Part shown: positions 18,709 to 31,655 of the stretch, piece by piece
Numbering within the stretch: position 1 is the stretch's first letter
Layout of the letters: the number at the start of each line of letters is the position of its first letter
Source of the DNA: Variovorax sp.
GTDB lineage: Bacteria; Pseudomonadota; Gammaproteobacteria; Burkholderiales; Burkholderiaceae_C
Assembly (NCBI GenBank): GCA_025352265.1
Contig: JANXTS010000085.1
Coordinates: 19,096-83,095, forward strand
Direction: 5' to 3'
DNA length: 64,000 bases
Position numbers and translations under genes: made by a program
The notes under the pieces: generated by a model
Told to the model about the DNA's origin: nothing
Databases searched by the model: none
The model's input: only the letters and a program-made list of their open reading frames with translations

Positions 18709-20004
18709 CTACTCGTAGATTTCGACGTCGGGGTTGGTCGCTTCCAGTTCGTAGCTCGCCGCCACCATCGCCAGACGGCCGATCACGCCGTACATGTAAA
18801 AGCGGTTCGGCGCGCTGGCGCCAGGCTTGGCGCCGGGCTGGGGCATGTGGGCACTGTCCGAAAACGCCAATGGCACGAAACTCGAACCGGGCAAGCTGAG
18901 GCTTTCGTCGGGGCTGCGTTCGGCATGCACTCGGTAGAAGCCGCCGACCACGTAGCGATCCATCATGTAGACGACTGGCTCGGCCACGCCGTTGTGGACC
19001 CGCTCGTTGGTGAGCACGCCTTCCTGCACGATCACTTCGTTGACCTCGAGGCCGACGCGAGTGCTGCTCATCTTGCCCCGCGTCTTCTTGTCGAGTGCTT
19101 CGAGTTCCTTGACATCGCGCACCGTCATCGCGCCCACGCCGTAGTTGCCGTTGTCGGCCTTGACGATGACGAACGGCTTCTCGTTGATGCCGTATTCCTT
19201 GTATTTGCGTCGCACCTTGGTGAGCATGGCGTCGACGTGACTCGCCAGCACATCGGTCCCCATGCCCTCGGCAAAATTGACACCGTCGGCCTTGGAGGTC
19301 ATCGGGTTGATCAACCAGGGGTCGATGCCAAGCAGCTTGCCGAAGCGCTTGGTGAGCTCTTCGTAGCTGTGCGCGTGATTGCTCTTGCGGCGCACCGACC
19401 AACCGGCATGCAGCGGTGGCAGCAGGTATTGCTCGTGCAGGTCTTCCAGGATGCCAGGCGTTCCCGCAGACAGGTCGTTGTTCAGCAGAATGGTGCAGGG
19501 GTCGAAGTTCTTGAGGCCCAGCCGGCGCTTGGTACGCACCACCGGCTCCAGGCAAATGCTCTCGCCGTTGGGCAGTTCGATCTTCTTGGGCGACTTGATC
19601 GCCGGATCTATCGAACCGACCCGAACATTAAGCCCGGCCATCTGGAAGATGTGCACCAGTTGGAGCACGTTTGCCAGGTAGAAAGTGTTGCGCGAGTGAT
19701 TTTCTGGAATGACCAGCAGGTTGCGAGCCTCGGGACAGATCTTTTCAATGGCTGCCTGTGCTGCCTGCACGGCCAGCGGCAGCATCTCTTTGGTGAGGTT
19801 GTTCCAGCCGCCCGGAAACAGGTTGGTGTCGACCGGCGCCAGCTTGAAGCCGGCGTTGCGCACGTCGACCGAGGTATAAAACGGCGGCGTGTGCTCCATC
19901 CATTCGAGCCGGAACCAGCGCTCGATGGCGGACATGGAGTCGAGCACGCGCTGCTCCAGTTCATTGATCGGGCCGTTCAGGGCGGTGACGAGATGCGGAA
20001 CCAT
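18709..20004 (-). CDS. gshA: Glutamate-cysteine ligase, A. ferrooxidans type
   Basis: A 431-residue enzyme of the GshA subfamily common in betaproteobacteria, distinct from the E. coli enzyme. It makes gamma-glutamylcysteine, the first step of glutathione synthesis. Recognisable stretches are TPPFYTSVDVRNAG, NLFPGGWNN, NHSRNTFYLANV, KADNGNYGVGAMTV and GGFYRVH. The ATG at 20004 is chosen over the longer open frame (to 20109) because AAGG is about 9 bases upstream and the conserved region starts there. A good promoter-like sequence lies 50 bp upstream. kup follows after 82 bp. The final-step gene gshB lies about 6.4 kb beyond its stop. Confidence 0.94.
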   Translation of the reverse strand: MVPHLVTALNGPINELEQRVLDSMSAIERWFRLEWMEHTPPFYTSVDVRNAGFKLAPVDTNLFPGGWNNLTKEMLPLAVQAAQAAIEKICPEARNLLVIPENHSRNTFYLANVLQLVHIFQMAGLNVRVGSIDPAIKSPKKIELPNGESICLEPVVRTKRRLGLKNFDPCTILLNNDLSAGTPGILEDLHEQYLLPPLHAGWSVRRKSNHAHSYEELTKRFGKLLGIDPWLINPMTSKADGVNFAEGMGTDVLASHVDAMLTKVRRKYKEYGINEKPFVIVKADNGNYGVGAMTVRDVKELEALDKKTRGKMSSTRVGLEVNEVIVQEGVLTNERVHNGVAEPVVYMMDRYVVGGFYRVHAERSPDESLSLPGSSFVPLAFSDSAHMPQPGAKPGASAPNRFYMYGVIGRLAMVAASYELEATNPDVEIYE

Positions 20005-20053
20005 GCGGCAGCCTTGTTGTTGTTGGCGCTTTGCGCGGGAAAGCTGTGGAGAG

Positions 20054-20081
20054 ATTGTAGGATTTGGGGCCTGACCGCCAA
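20054..20081 (-). promoter_or_regulatory. Candidate promoter of gshA
   Basis: On the minus strand TTGGCG (20076-20081) is followed after 16 bases by TACAAT (20054-20059), matching the sigma-70 boxes at 4/6 and 5/6. The predicted start near 20047 would leave a leader of about 43 bases before the gshA ATG. It lies in the 144-bp gap after proA. No operator or second regulatory motif is evident there. Confidence 0.4.
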
Positions 20082-20148
20082 ATGACAACCGCCGAACGCA
20101 AATCGGCACGCCCGCCGTTGGCGTGACCGACCCTCGCTCGCGTGCCGA

Positions 20149-21441
20149 TCAGCTCCTGGTTTCGCCCTGGCCCAAAACAACATATTTCAACGAGGTCAGA
20201 CCCTCAATCCCCACGGGCCCGCGCGCATGGAACTTGTCGGTGCTGATGCCGATTTCGGCACCCAGGCCGAACTCGAAGCCATCGGCAAAGCGCGTGCTGG
20301 CGTTGACGATCACGCTGGCCGAATCGACCTCGCGTAGAAAGCGCTGTGCGTTGACGTGGTCGCGCGTGACGATCGCGTCGGTGTGATGGCTCGAATAGTG
20401 GTTGATGTGTGCGATCGCTTCGCCGACATCCCGCACCACCTTGATACTGATAACGGCCGCCAAGTACTCCTCGGACCAATCGGATTCGACTGCATCGACG
20501 ACCAGTGACCCTGATTCGACCGCGCTCTCGCCCCGCAGGATCTGCGCAGCCTTGGGGTCGCACCGCATCTCGACACCCTTCGCCGCAAAGACGGCACCGA
20601 TCATCGGCAGGAATTCCACAGCAACGCCTTCCGCGACGAGCAGCCCTTCGGCAGCGTTGCATGGGCTGTACTTCTGCGTCTTGGCGTTGTCAACGATAGC
20701 CAGCGCCATCGCCAGTTCGGCGGTGCTGTCGACATACACATGGCAGTTGCCGTCGAGGTGCTTGATGACCGGCACCTTGGCGTCGCGGCTGACGCGCTCG
20801 ATCAGCCCCTTGCCGCCGCGCGGAATAATCACGTCGACATATTGGGGCATGGTGATCAGCTGGCCGACGGCTTCCCGGTCGGTGGTTTGCACCAGCTGCA
20901 CGGCTTCCCGCGGCAACCCGGCCTCGGCCAGTGCATCGCTGACCAGTTGCGCCAGCGCCTTGTTCGACTCGATGGCCTCGGAGCCGCCACGCAGGATGGC
21001 CGCGTTGCCACTCTTGATGGCCAGGCTCGCCGCCTCGATCGTCACGTTGGGCCGGCTCTCGTAGATCATCCCGAAGACGCCGATCGGCACGCGCATCTGG
21101 CCGACGCGGATGCCGCTGGGCTGCTGCTTCATGCCGATGATTTCACCGATGACGTCGGGCATCGCGGCGAGTTGATCGCAGCCCTCGGCGACTGTGGCGA
21201 TTACTTTGGGCGTCAGCTTGAGCCGGTCGATCATCGGTGCCGATAGTCCCGAGGCTGTGGCTCGCTCCAGGTCCTGCCGGTTGGCAATCTCCAACGCCGG
21301 ACCGGCCTCGCGCAAGCGTCGGGCCAGCGCTTTCAAAGCTTTTATCTTGGTGGCTGCATTGGCGCGGGCCATCGAGGCCGACGCAGTTTTAGCCTGTAGA
21401 CCTAGGGTCTGCATGTGCTCGTGGACATTGAAGGCGTTCAT
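20149..21441 (-). CDS. proA: Gamma-glutamyl phosphate reductase
   Basis: A 430-residue ALDH-fold enzyme, near the usual length of about 417. It reduces gamma-glutamyl phosphate to glutamate-5-semialdehyde with NADPH, the second step of proline synthesis. The catalytic Cys sits in [36 protein letters not shown] and [11 protein letters not shown] are family hallmarks. The start at 21441 (MNAFNVHEH) gives the usual N-terminus; the longer frame to 21639 includes the intergenic region. An AT-rich patch with TATTAT on the minus strand (21520-21525), unusual here, may hold its promoter. proB is not in the window. Confidence 0.95.
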   Translation of the reverse strand: MNAFNVHEHMQTLGLQAKTASASMARANAATKIKALKALARRLREAGPALEIANRQDLERATASGLSAPMIDRLKLTPKVIATVAEGCDQLAAMPDVIGEIIGMKQQPSGIRVGQMRVPIGVFGMIYESRPNVTIEAASLAIKSGNAAILRGGSEAIESNKALAQLVSDALAEAGLPREAVQLVQTTDREAVGQLITMPQYVDVIIPRGGKGLIERVSRDAKVPVIKHLDGNCHVYVDSTAELAMALAIVDNAKTQKYSPCNAAEGLLVAEGVAVEFLPMIGAVFAAKGVEMRCDPKAAQILRGESAVESGSLVVDAVESDWSEEYLAAVISIKVVRDVGEAIAHINHYSSHHTDAIVTRDHVNAQRFLREVDSASVIVNASTRFADGFEFGLGAEIGISTDKFHARGPVGIEGLTSLKYVVLGQGETRS

Positions 21442-21580
21442 GTGCCCATTTTGCCGCGCCTCGGAGCTCAGCCGCTTGTGCGCGTCCGCTGCAGCAGGAA
21501 ACCTACGCAACGTCTCAAAATAATACAAATGCGTTGCGGCGCGCTGTGGCCTTGAGTGAGCCAGGCACCGACCTGATCGA

Positions 21581-22630
21581 TCAGGTCGCGCAACTGCGGC
21601 ACAGCATGAACGCCAGCCGCTGCAAAGACTGCCAGCCACTGGCCGGCCAGTCCGGCTGCTTCAGCCCTTTGACGATGCCGTCGACGATATGCGCCGCGCG
21701 CAACATACGCACCAGGGCACGATCGTCGATGCGCGGCAGCACGCGCTCGAACGCCCGCTCACGTGCGCCCCAGATACGGTTTTCGCGCAGCGCCATCGGC
21801 AACGGCCGGCCGGCGGCCATCGCGTCCTTGACGCGCTTCAAAGCGCGGATGTCTTCGGCCAGCGCGTAGTGCACCAAGACCTCGGCTTCGCCTTCGGCTC
21901 GCAGGCCGTCGAGAATGCGCGCCACGCGCTGCGGATGGCCCGCCAGCACCGCCTCGGACAGCTTGAACACGTCATAGCGTGCGACGTTGTTGACCGCGCC
22001 CTCGACCTGTTCCCAGCTCAACTCGCCGGCCGGATACAGCAATGCCAATTTCTGGATTTCCTGATGGGCGGCGAGCAGGTTGCCCTCGACCCGGTCAGCA
22101 AAGAACTGCAGCGTGCGCTGGCCTTCGTCGCCCGCCTTCACGCGCTGGCTCTGCGTCGCCAGCCGCTGAACAATCCACTGTGGCAGCGCACCGCGCTCAA
22201 CGGGATCGACCTGCAAACTCACGCCATGGTTTTCCAGCGCGGAGAACCAGGCGCCGGTCCGCGTCGCCTTGTCGAGCTTGGGCAGCAGCACCAGCGTGAG
22301 CGTGCTGTCGTTGCCGCGTGCGGCCTCGGCGATCTGCTGAAGCGCTGTGCTGCCGTCCTTTCCGGGCTTGCCGGAAGGCACGCGAATTTCAACGATCTGC
22401 TTGTCGGCGAACAAGCTCAGCGAACCGCCCGCCGCCAGCACCGCACTCCAGTCGAAATGCGCGCCCGAGACGGTGTACGAACTGCGCTCGGTGTAGCCCT
22501 GCTCACGGGCGGTTGCGCGAATGGCATCGGCCGCCTCCTGCGCCAGCAATGGCTCGTCGCCATGCACCGTGTAGAGCGGCCGCAGCGCCTGCTTGAGGTG
22601 CCCGGCCAGTTGTGCCGCGGAGAGCTGCAT
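21581..22630 (-). CDS. holA: DNA polymerase III subunit delta
   Basis: A 349-residue clamp-loader subunit (E. coli HolA 343). Delta opens the beta sliding clamp during replication. The N-terminal ATPase-like domain starts [14 protein letters not shown], with [15 protein letters not shown] typical of the family; [20 protein letters not shown] marks the middle domain. The ATG at 22630 is 13 bases after the lptE stop, giving the conserved leuS-lptE-holA order. The longer frame upstream overlaps lptE and is not used. Confidence 0.94.
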   Translation of the reverse strand: MQLSAAQLAGHLKQALRPLYTVHGDEPLLAQEAADAIRATAREQGYTERSSYTVSGAHFDWSAVLAAGGSLSLFADKQIVEIRVPSGKPGKDGSTALQQIAEAARGNDSTLTLVLLPKLDKATRTGAWFSALENHGVSLQVDPVERGALPQWIVQRLATQSQRVKAGDEGQRTLQFFADRVEGNLLAAHQEIQKLALLYPAGELSWEQVEGAVNNVARYDVFKLSEAVLAGHPQRVARILDGLRAEGEAEVLVHYALAEDIRALKRVKDAMAAGRPLPMALRENRIWGARERAFERVLPRIDDRALVRMLRAAHIVDGIVKGLKQPDWPASGWQSLQRLAFMLCRSCAT

Positions 22631-22643
22631 GGCGACGCGGCGC

Positions 22644-23183
22644 TCAGAGCTGCTTGATGGCGCCGAGCCGGCGCACGGTCTGCTGCACGATGTCGTTCTG
22701 CATGTCTCGGTACAGCAACGCTGCTTCGCTCTCCTTGGCGATCGCATTGGTCTCGTTGTAGGTCAGGTCGCGACGTTGCTCCAGAGCGGTCGTCGGCAAC
22801 AGTTCCTTGCCGGCTGGCGTCGACAGCTTGAACTTGAGGTTGAGCACCAGATCGAGCTCGCGCACTTGCCCGGCGGCATTGGTCGACAAGACCACCCGCG
22901 TGCGATCTTCACTGACCACTTCGAGGATGGCATCTGCGACGATTGGCTCGCCCGCATTGCCGATATCGACCACAGTGAGCGTGCCGGTTGCGCGGAGATT
23001 CCGGCGAAGCAGATTCACGGTGGCGGAAGTGCCTCGCACCGCGATGGTCTTGAAGGCAAACACCGGTGGCTTGCGCAACTCGAAGCCGCAACCCGCCAGC
23101 CCCAAGGTGCCGACGAACGTCAGTGCCGACGCAGCGAGCATGCGACGACGCGACACAAAAGAAGAAGATTTCATGCGTTTCAT
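22644..23183 (-). CDS. lptE: LPS assembly lipoprotein LptE
   Basis: A 179-residue outer-membrane lipoprotein that plugs the LptD barrel and helps insert lipopolysaccharide in the outer leaflet. A signal peptide of about 31 residues ends in the lipobox LAGC, followed by GFELRKPP, the usual LptE start. The rest (strands around TIAVRG, ELDLVLNLKFKL; C-terminal helix with MQNDIVQQTVRRL) fits the family. ATG codons at residues 1 and 4 are both possible. It sits 9 bp after leuS and 13 bp before holA, an operon order common in proteobacteria. Confidence 0.92.
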   Translation of the reverse strand: MKRMKSSSFVSRRRMLAASALTFVGTLGLAGCGFELRKPPVFAFKTIAVRGTSATVNLLRRNLRATGTLTVVDIGNAGEPIVADAILEVVSEDRTRVVLSTNAAGQVRELDLVLNLKFKLSTPAGKELLPTTALEQRRDLTYNETNAIAKESEAALLYRDMQNDIVQQTVRRLGAIKQL

Positions 23184-23192
23184 TCCACCACG

Positions 23193-25835
<2,643 letters not shown>

Positions 25836-26013
25836 GGCAATTCGGCAGGAGCCCGGCACCGAGTGGCCGAGGGAAGGCGGATTATCGCGGCTGGGAGCGT
25901 CCCGGCGCCTCCGCCATGCGGCCAGCCCGGTTTTCGCGTGCCACAATGATTTCGACCCCGCGCACAACGCGACCCGCGCGCTGTCCGGTGTCTTTTGGGA
26001 AGCCCGCTGACCA

Positions 26014-28188
26014 ATGGCCCTGCTGCCCGATTCCGAAATCAATGCGCTGATGCGCGCCGAACACGGCGACCCGTTCGCGGTGCTCGGCCCGCACGAGACC
26101 AGCGCCGGCCTCACGATCCGGGCGCTGCTGCCCGGCGCCCGCTCGGTGATCGCCGTGCATGCCCGCTCGGGCGACCCGCTCGCGGTACTCGCCCGCCACG
26201 GCGATACCGATCTTTTCTCGGCGCTGGTACCCGCTGCGCCGGCCCGGCTCGGCTACCTCTTTCAAGTCGATTGGGGCGGCCATACGTCGGAGCTAGACGA
26301 CCCTTACCGCTTCGGCCCGGTGCTGGGCGAGACCGATGTCTGGCTGCTGGCGGAAGGCACGCATTTGCGGCCCTACGAACAACTTGGCGCTCACCTGCGC
26401 GAAATCGACGGTGTGCGCGGCGTCGCTTTCGCCGTATGGGCACCGCACGCGCGTCGCGTGTCGGTGGTGGGCAATTTCAACCAGTGGGATGCGCGGCGTC
26501 ACATGATGCGACTGCGGCGCGAATGCGGCGTGTGGGAGATGTTTGCGCCGCACCTGGTGGCGGGCGACAGCTACCAGTTCGAGCTGCTCTTCGCAGACGG
26601 CACGGTGCAGCGCAAGGCCGACCCGTTCGCTTTCTCCGCGCAGTTGCGACCGCACACGGCGTGCGTAGTGCGTCCGCTGCCCGCCGTTGTGCAGATGCCT
26701 GCAGGCCGCGCCGAGGCCAACCAGCGCGACGCGCCCATCAGCATCTATGAGGTGCACCTGGGCTCATGGCGCCGCAACAACGGGGAGTGGCTCAACTACC
26801 GCGAATTGGCAGAAGCGCTTGTGCCTTACGCACACGATCTCGGCTTCACGCACATCGAATTGCTGCCGGTCAGCGAGCATCCGTTCGATGGTTCGTGGGG
26901 CTACCAGCCGGTCGGCCTCTATGCGCCGACGTCGCGCTTCGGCACGCCGGAAGACTTCCGCTTTCTGGTGGAAACCGCGCATGCTGCGGGCCTCGGGGTC
27001 ATTCTCGACTGGGTGCCAGCGCACTTTCCAACCGACGCGCACGGGCTCGGCAATTTCGACGGCACGCCGCTGTACGAATACGCCGATCCGCGCGAAGGCT
27101 TCCATAACGACTGGAAGACGCTGATCTTCAACTACGCACGGCCCGAGGTCCTCAACTACCTCGTCGGCAACGCGCTCTACTGGCTGGAGCGGTACGGTGT
27201 CGACGGTCTGCGTGTCGACGCGGTGGCGTCAATGCTGTATCGCGACTACAGCCGCGAACCGGGCCAGTGGGTGCCGAACGCGCATGGCGGTCGCGAAAAC
27301 CTCGAAGCCATCGACTTTCTGCGCCGCATGAATCGGGTGGTCGGCGTCGAACGGCCCGGTGCGGTGACGATCGCCGAAGAGTCGACAAGCTTTGCCGGCG
27401 TGACGCGGCCGCCATCTGAAGACGGGCACGGCGGCGGTCTCGGCTTCCACTACAAATGGAACATGGGCTGGATGAACGACACGCTGGCCTATGCCGGCAC
27501 AGACCCGCTGCATCGCAAGCATCATCATCAAAAAATCACCTTCGGCCTGATGTACGCGCACACCGAAAACTTCGTGCTGCCGCTCTCGCACGACGAGGTA
27601 GTGCACGGCAAGGGTTCGATGATCGGCCGCATGCCGGGCGATGAATGGCAAAAGTTTGCCAGCCTGCGCAACCTGTATGGCTATCTTTGGGCCTATCCCG
27701 GCAAGAAGCTGCTCTTCATGGGCAGCGAGTTCGCACAGATCGCCGAATGGAATGCAGACAAGAGTCTCGACTGGCACCTGCTCGACAGCGCGCCGCATGC
27801 GGGGGTGCAGCGTCTGGTGCGCGATCTCAACAACGTGTACCGGCACTTTCCTGCCTTGCACGAACTCGACAACGACGGCCCCGGCTTCGAATGGATCGTG
27901 CACGACGACGCGGATCAATCCGTCTTCGCGTTCGTCCGCCGCGCCCGCAATGGCGCTTTCGTCATCGCGGTGTGCAACTTCACGCCGGTTGTGCGCTGCG
28001 GCTACCGGCTCGGCGTGCCCGTCGCGGGCGCCTATCGCGAGATCCTGAACACCGACAGCACGGTCTACGGCGGCAGCGGTGTGGGCAATGGCACGGTGTG
28101 GAGCGACTCGGTGCGTTGGCATGGCAAGGAGCAGTCGATTGCCGTGGATGTGCCGCCGCTGGCAACGCTGATGTGGGTGCTGGTTTGA
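26014..28188 (+). CDS. glgB: 1,4-alpha-glucan branching enzyme
   Basis: A 724-residue GH13 enzyme (E. coli 728) that forms alpha-1,6 branches in glycogen. An N-terminal CBM48-type module ([20 protein letters not shown] near residue 140) precedes the catalytic barrel. The nucleophile is Asp402 ([11 protein letters not shown]), the acid/base Glu455 (TIAEEST), and the third carboxylate lies in [11 protein letters not shown]. It is the first gene of a five-gene glycogen operon with a 14-bp gap to glgX. No strong ribosome-binding site precedes the ATG. Confidence 0.97.
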   Translation: MALLPDSEINALMRAEHGDPFAVLGPHETSAGLTIRALLPGARSVIAVHARSGDPLAVLARHGDTDLFSALVPAAPARLGYLFQVDWGGHTSELDDPYRFGPVLGETDVWLLAEGTHLRPYEQLGAHLREIDGVRGVAFAVWAPHARRVSVVGNFNQWDARRHMMRLRRECGVWEMFAPHLVAGDSYQFELLFADGTVQRKADPFAFSAQLRPHTACVVRPLPAVVQMPAGRAEANQRDAPISIYEVHLGSWRRNNGEWLNYRELAEALVPYAHDLGFTHIELLPVSEHPFDGSWGYQPVGLYAPTSRFGTPEDFRFLVETAHAAGLGVILDWVPAHFPTDAHGLGNFDGTPLYEYADPREGFHNDWKTLIFNYARPEVLNYLVGNALYWLERYGVDGLRVDAVASMLYRDYSREPGQWVPNAHGGRENLEAIDFLRRMNRVVGVERPGAVTIAEESTSFAGVTRPPSEDGHGGGLGFHYKWNMGWMNDTLAYAGTDPLHRKHHHQKITFGLMYAHTENFVLPLSHDEVVHGKGSMIGRMPGDEWQKFASLRNLYGYLWAYPGKKLLFMGSEFAQIAEWNADKSLDWHLLDSAPHAGVQRLVRDLNNVYRHFPALHELDNDGPGFEWIVHDDADQSVFAFVRRARNGAFVIAVCNFTPVVRCGYRLGVPVAGAYREILNTDSTVYGGSGVGNGTVWSDSVRWHGKEQSIAVDVPPLATLMWVLV

Positions 28189-28202
28189 CCCGAGAAGAGA
28201 CG

Positions 28203-30257
28203 ATGAACACAGGACACCCCTATCCCCTCGGAGCCACGCCGACCCTACAAGGCGTCAACTTTGCCCTGGTCGCGCCCAACGCCACCAAGGTCGAGCTTTG
28301 CCTGTTCGACAGCTCGGGCAAGCATGAGCAACAACGACTGACTCTGCCCGCCTGCACCGATGGCGTCTGGCACGGGCGGCTCCCGAGCGCCCGCGCGGGC
28401 TTGATCTATGGCTATCGCGTGCACGGACCGTGGTCGCCCAAGGACGGGCACCGCTTCAACCCGGCCAAGGTTTTGCTCGACCCCTACGCGCGCGCCATCA
28501 GCGGTCGCTACGGTGGTGAAGAAATCTTCGCTGGCCACGATGCCAGAGACGCGACGCAGCCTGATCGCCGCGACAACGCATCGGTGGCGCTCAAAGCCTG
28601 CGTGGCAGCGCCGCTGCCTACCGTGCCAGCCGGTCGCGCCCGCATCGCGGCCAGCGAACGCGTGCTTTACGAAGCGCACGTGCGCGGCCATACGCGGCTG
28701 CACCCCTCCGTGCCCGAAGCGCTGCGCGGCAGCTACGCGGGACTGGCGCAGCCGGCGGTGCTCGATCACCTGCAGCGACTCGGCGTCACCACGCTGAGCC
28801 TGATGCCGGTGCAGCACCGTGCCGACGAGCAGCGGCTGCTCGGCATGGGGCTCACCAACTACTGGGGCTACAACACCATCGGCTGGTTCGCCCCGGAGCT
28901 GCGCTACTGGAGCGGCCAGGTCGGCACCACGCCGGCGAGCGAGTTCCGTGCGATGGCCGACGCGGTGCATGCGCGCGGAATGGAACTGGTCATCGATGTC
29001 GTCTACAACCACAGCGCTGAAACCGATGAATTCGGCCCGACGCTGTCGATGCGCGGCATCGACAACGCGCTGTACTACCACCTGCGCCCAGACGATCGCG
29101 CGCTTTACGAGAACTGGACCGGCTGCGGAAACTGCCTGAAGCTGGACGAGCCGCGCGTGGTGCAGCTGGTGATGGACAGCCTGCGCTACTGGGTCACCGA
29201 GTTCGGCGTCGACGGTTTTCGCTTCGACCTGGCGCCAACGCTCGGTCGTCACGCGGTGACCGGTTTCGACCGGCGCGCATCCTTCTTCGCTGCGGTAGCG
29301 CAAGACCCTGTCTTGTCGCGCGTGCTCTTGATCGCCGAGCCCTGGGACATCGGACCAGGTGGCTATCAACTGGGTGCCTTTCCTTCCGGCTGGCTCGAAT
29401 GGAACGATCGTTACCGCGACACGCAGCGCAGCTTCTGGGTACGACAAGGTCGCGACGGCAGCGCGGGCCTTGGTGACTTCGCGCACCGTTTTACCGCATC
29501 GAGCCAGCAGTTTCGCCACGATGCGCGGGCGCCCACGGCCAGCGTCAATTTCATGACGGCGCACGATGGCTTCACGCTGCGCGACGTAGTCAGCTACAAC
29601 GAGCGCCACAACCTCGCCAACGGCGAGAACAACCGCGACGGCACCGGCCACAACATGAGCCGCAACTGCGGAGTCGAAGGTCCGAGCGACGACTCGGCCG
29701 TGAATGCCGAACGTACGCGCCTGCAGCGCGTGTTGCTGGCAACGCTGCTGCTTTCGCAAGGCACACCCATGCTGCTGGCCGGCGACGAAATCGGCCACTC
29801 GCAACAAGGCAACAACAACGCCTACTGCCAGGACAGCGAGCTGACCTGGCTCGACTGGGCGGCGGCCGACACGTCGCTTTCACCTTTCATCGCGCGGCTC
29901 ACCGCGCTGCGTCGCGAATCGCCGGCGCTTCGCAACGCGCAGTGGTGGCCCGCCGGCGATTCGACCGCTGCCGGAATCCGTTGGCTGCGTCCCGATGCCC
30001 AGCCAATGACAGCGCCGGACTGGCAAGGCACGGCCCTTGCAATCCACTTTGATCCACTTCCGGGTGCGGCCGGTGGCGAAGGGATGCGGCTCGTACTGGT
30101 GAACGCAGGTACCGCGCCCGTCGACTTCCGGTTACCGGAAGGCACGTGGCATGGCTGCCTCGCGACCGACCCGGCGCAAGACGAATCCGTCGCTTCGCAA
30201 CCGTTGCCGGAAAGCGTCCATGTGGCGGCTGCGAGCCTGTGGGTTGCAAGAGCGTAG
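28203..30257 (+). CDS. glgX: Glycogen debranching enzyme GlgX
   Basis: A 684-residue GH13 isoamylase-type enzyme that hydrolyses alpha-1,6 links of the short stubs left by glycogen phosphorylase. A CBM48-like N-terminus (GVNFALVAPNATKVELCLFD) is followed by the barrel: VIDVVYNHSAE, nucleophile Asp342 (DGFRFDLAPTLGR), acid/base Glu379 (IAEPWDIG) and MTAHDGFTLRDVV. The ATG at 28203 has GAGAAGAGA upstream and matches the family start; the longer frame lies inside glgB. Co-transcription with glgB and glgC is likely. Confidence 0.95.
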   Translation: MNTGHPYPLGATPTLQGVNFALVAPNATKVELCLFDSSGKHEQQRLTLPACTDGVWHGRLPSARAGLIYGYRVHGPWSPKDGHRFNPAKVLLDPYARAISGRYGGEEIFAGHDARDATQPDRRDNASVALKACVAAPLPTVPAGRARIAASERVLYEAHVRGHTRLHPSVPEALRGSYAGLAQPAVLDHLQRLGVTTLSLMPVQHRADEQRLLGMGLTNYWGYNTIGWFAPELRYWSGQVGTTPASEFRAMADAVHARGMELVIDVVYNHSAETDEFGPTLSMRGIDNALYYHLRPDDRALYENWTGCGNCLKLDEPRVVQLVMDSLRYWVTEFGVDGFRFDLAPTLGRHAVTGFDRRASFFAAVAQDPVLSRVLLIAEPWDIGPGGYQLGAFPSGWLEWNDRYRDTQRSFWVRQGRDGSAGLGDFAHRFTASSQQFRHDARAPTASVNFMTAHDGFTLRDVVSYNERHNLANGENNRDGTGHNMSRNCGVEGPSDDSAVNAERTRLQRVLLATLLLSQGTPMLLAGDEIGHSQQGNNNAYCQDSELTWLDWAAADTSLSPFIARLTALRRESPALRNAQWWPAGDSTAAGIRWLRPDAQPMTAPDWQGTALAIHFDPLPGAAGGEGMRLVLVNAGTAPVDFRLPEGTWHGCLATDPAQDESVASQPLPESVHVAAASLWVARA

Positions 30258-30356
30258 GAGCCATGCACGCGTGCCGGTGCTAGGCTGGAAATCGGGACAA
30301 GAATCGAACCAAGAACTGCAGAAGAACGAATCAACAAAGACAGACGGAGACACACC

Positions 30357-31649
30357 ATGGACCACCCCACGCCAGTCACTCTTGAAGCGCATCAGTTGGT
30401 GCGCCGCACCATTGCACTCGTGCTTGCCGGCGGCCGCGGCTCGCGGCTCAAGCAACTGACCGACCGGCGCGCCAAGCCGGCCGTTTACTTCGGCGGCAAG
30501 TTCCGCATCATCGATTTCGCGCTTTCGAATTGCCTCAACTCGGGCATCCGGCGCATGGCGGTGGTCACGCAGTACAAGTCGCACTCGCTGATGCGTCATT
30601 TGCAGCGTGGCTGGAGCTTTTTGCGGGCCGAGCTCAACGAGATGGTCGACGTGCTGCCGGCGCAGCAGCGTGTCGGCGACGAGCACTGGTATCGCGGCAC
30701 GGCCGACGCAGTATTCCAGAACCTCGACATCATCCAGACCCGCTCGACCAAGCACGACTATGTGGTGGTTTTGGCAGGCGATCACATCTACAAGATGGAC
30801 TACTCGATCATGGTCAAGGACCATGCCGAACGCGGCCTGGGCTGTACCGTCGGCTGCATCGAAGTACCGCGCATGGAAGCCACGGCCTTCGGCGTGATGG
30901 CGATCAACGAAGACCGCACCATCACCGCCTTTCTCGAAAAGCCTGCCGATCCGCCTGCGATGCCCGGCAACCCGGACGTCGCGCTGGCCAGCATGGGGAT
31001 CTACGTGTTCGACTCGCAGTACCTCTACAAGCTGCTCGAAGAAGACAGCCTGAACCCGGATTCAGACCACGACTTCGGCAAGGACATCATTCCCCGGGCG
31101 GTGGCCGAAGGGCGTGCGCTGGCGCACCCGTTCGGCATGTCGTGCGTAACGCGCGGCCCTCGGGGCCTCGGCGCCAAGGCTTACTGGCGCGACGTGGGCA
31201 CGATTGATGCATTCTGGGCAGCCAACCTCGACCTGGCCTCCATCACCCCTGAGCTCGACATCTATGACACCGACTGGCCCATCTGGACCTACCAGAGGCA
31301 ACTGCCGCCAGCCAAGTTCGTCCTTGACCGCGACGGCAAGAACGGCATGACCTTCAACACCATCGTGTCGGGCGGCTGCATCGTTTCGGGCTCTTCCGTC
31401 AGCAATTCGGTGCTGTTCTCCGGCGTGCGCATCCATTCGTTCTGCGACATCAGCGAGGCCGTGCTGCTGCCGGACGTGGAGATCGGCCGCGGCGCGCGCC
31501 TGAAAAAGGTGGTGATCGACCGCGGTTGCTTCATCCCGGACGACATGGTCATCGGCGAAGACCCGGCTGCCGATGCGGCACGCTTCGAGCGCACCGAGGC
31601 CGGCGTGACCCTGGTCACCCGAGAGATGCTCAAGCGCCTCGAAATCTGA
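30357..31649 (+). CDS. glgC: Glucose-1-phosphate adenylyltransferase
   Basis: A 430-residue ADP-glucose pyrophosphorylase (E. coli 431). It makes ADP-glucose from ATP and glucose 1-phosphate, the committed and usually allosterically controlled step of glycogen synthesis. The nucleotide-binding motif is [14 protein letters not shown] near residue 24; [15 protein letters not shown] and the C-terminal left-handed helix repeats ([19 protein letters not shown]) are present. CGGAGA lies 8 bases before the ATG. There are 99 bp after glgX and only 6 bp to glgA. Confidence 0.97.
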   Translation: MDHPTPVTLEAHQLVRRTIALVLAGGRGSRLKQLTDRRAKPAVYFGGKFRIIDFALSNCLNSGIRRMAVVTQYKSHSLMRHLQRGWSFLRAELNEMVDVLPAQQRVGDEHWYRGTADAVFQNLDIIQTRSTKHDYVVVLAGDHIYKMDYSIMVKDHAERGLGCTVGCIEVPRMEATAFGVMAINEDRTITAFLEKPADPPAMPGNPDVALASMGIYVFDSQYLYKLLEEDSLNPDSDHDFGKDIIPRAVAEGRALAHPFGMSCVTRGPRGLGAKAYWRDVGTIDAFWAANLDLASITPELDIYDTDWPIWTYQRQLPPAKFVLDRDGKNGMTFNTIVSGGCIVSGSSVSNSVLFSGVRIHSFCDISEAVLLPDVEIGRGARLKKVVIDRGCFIPDDMVIGEDPAADAARFERTEAGVTLVTREMLKRLEI

Positions 31650-31655
31650 TCGCCG

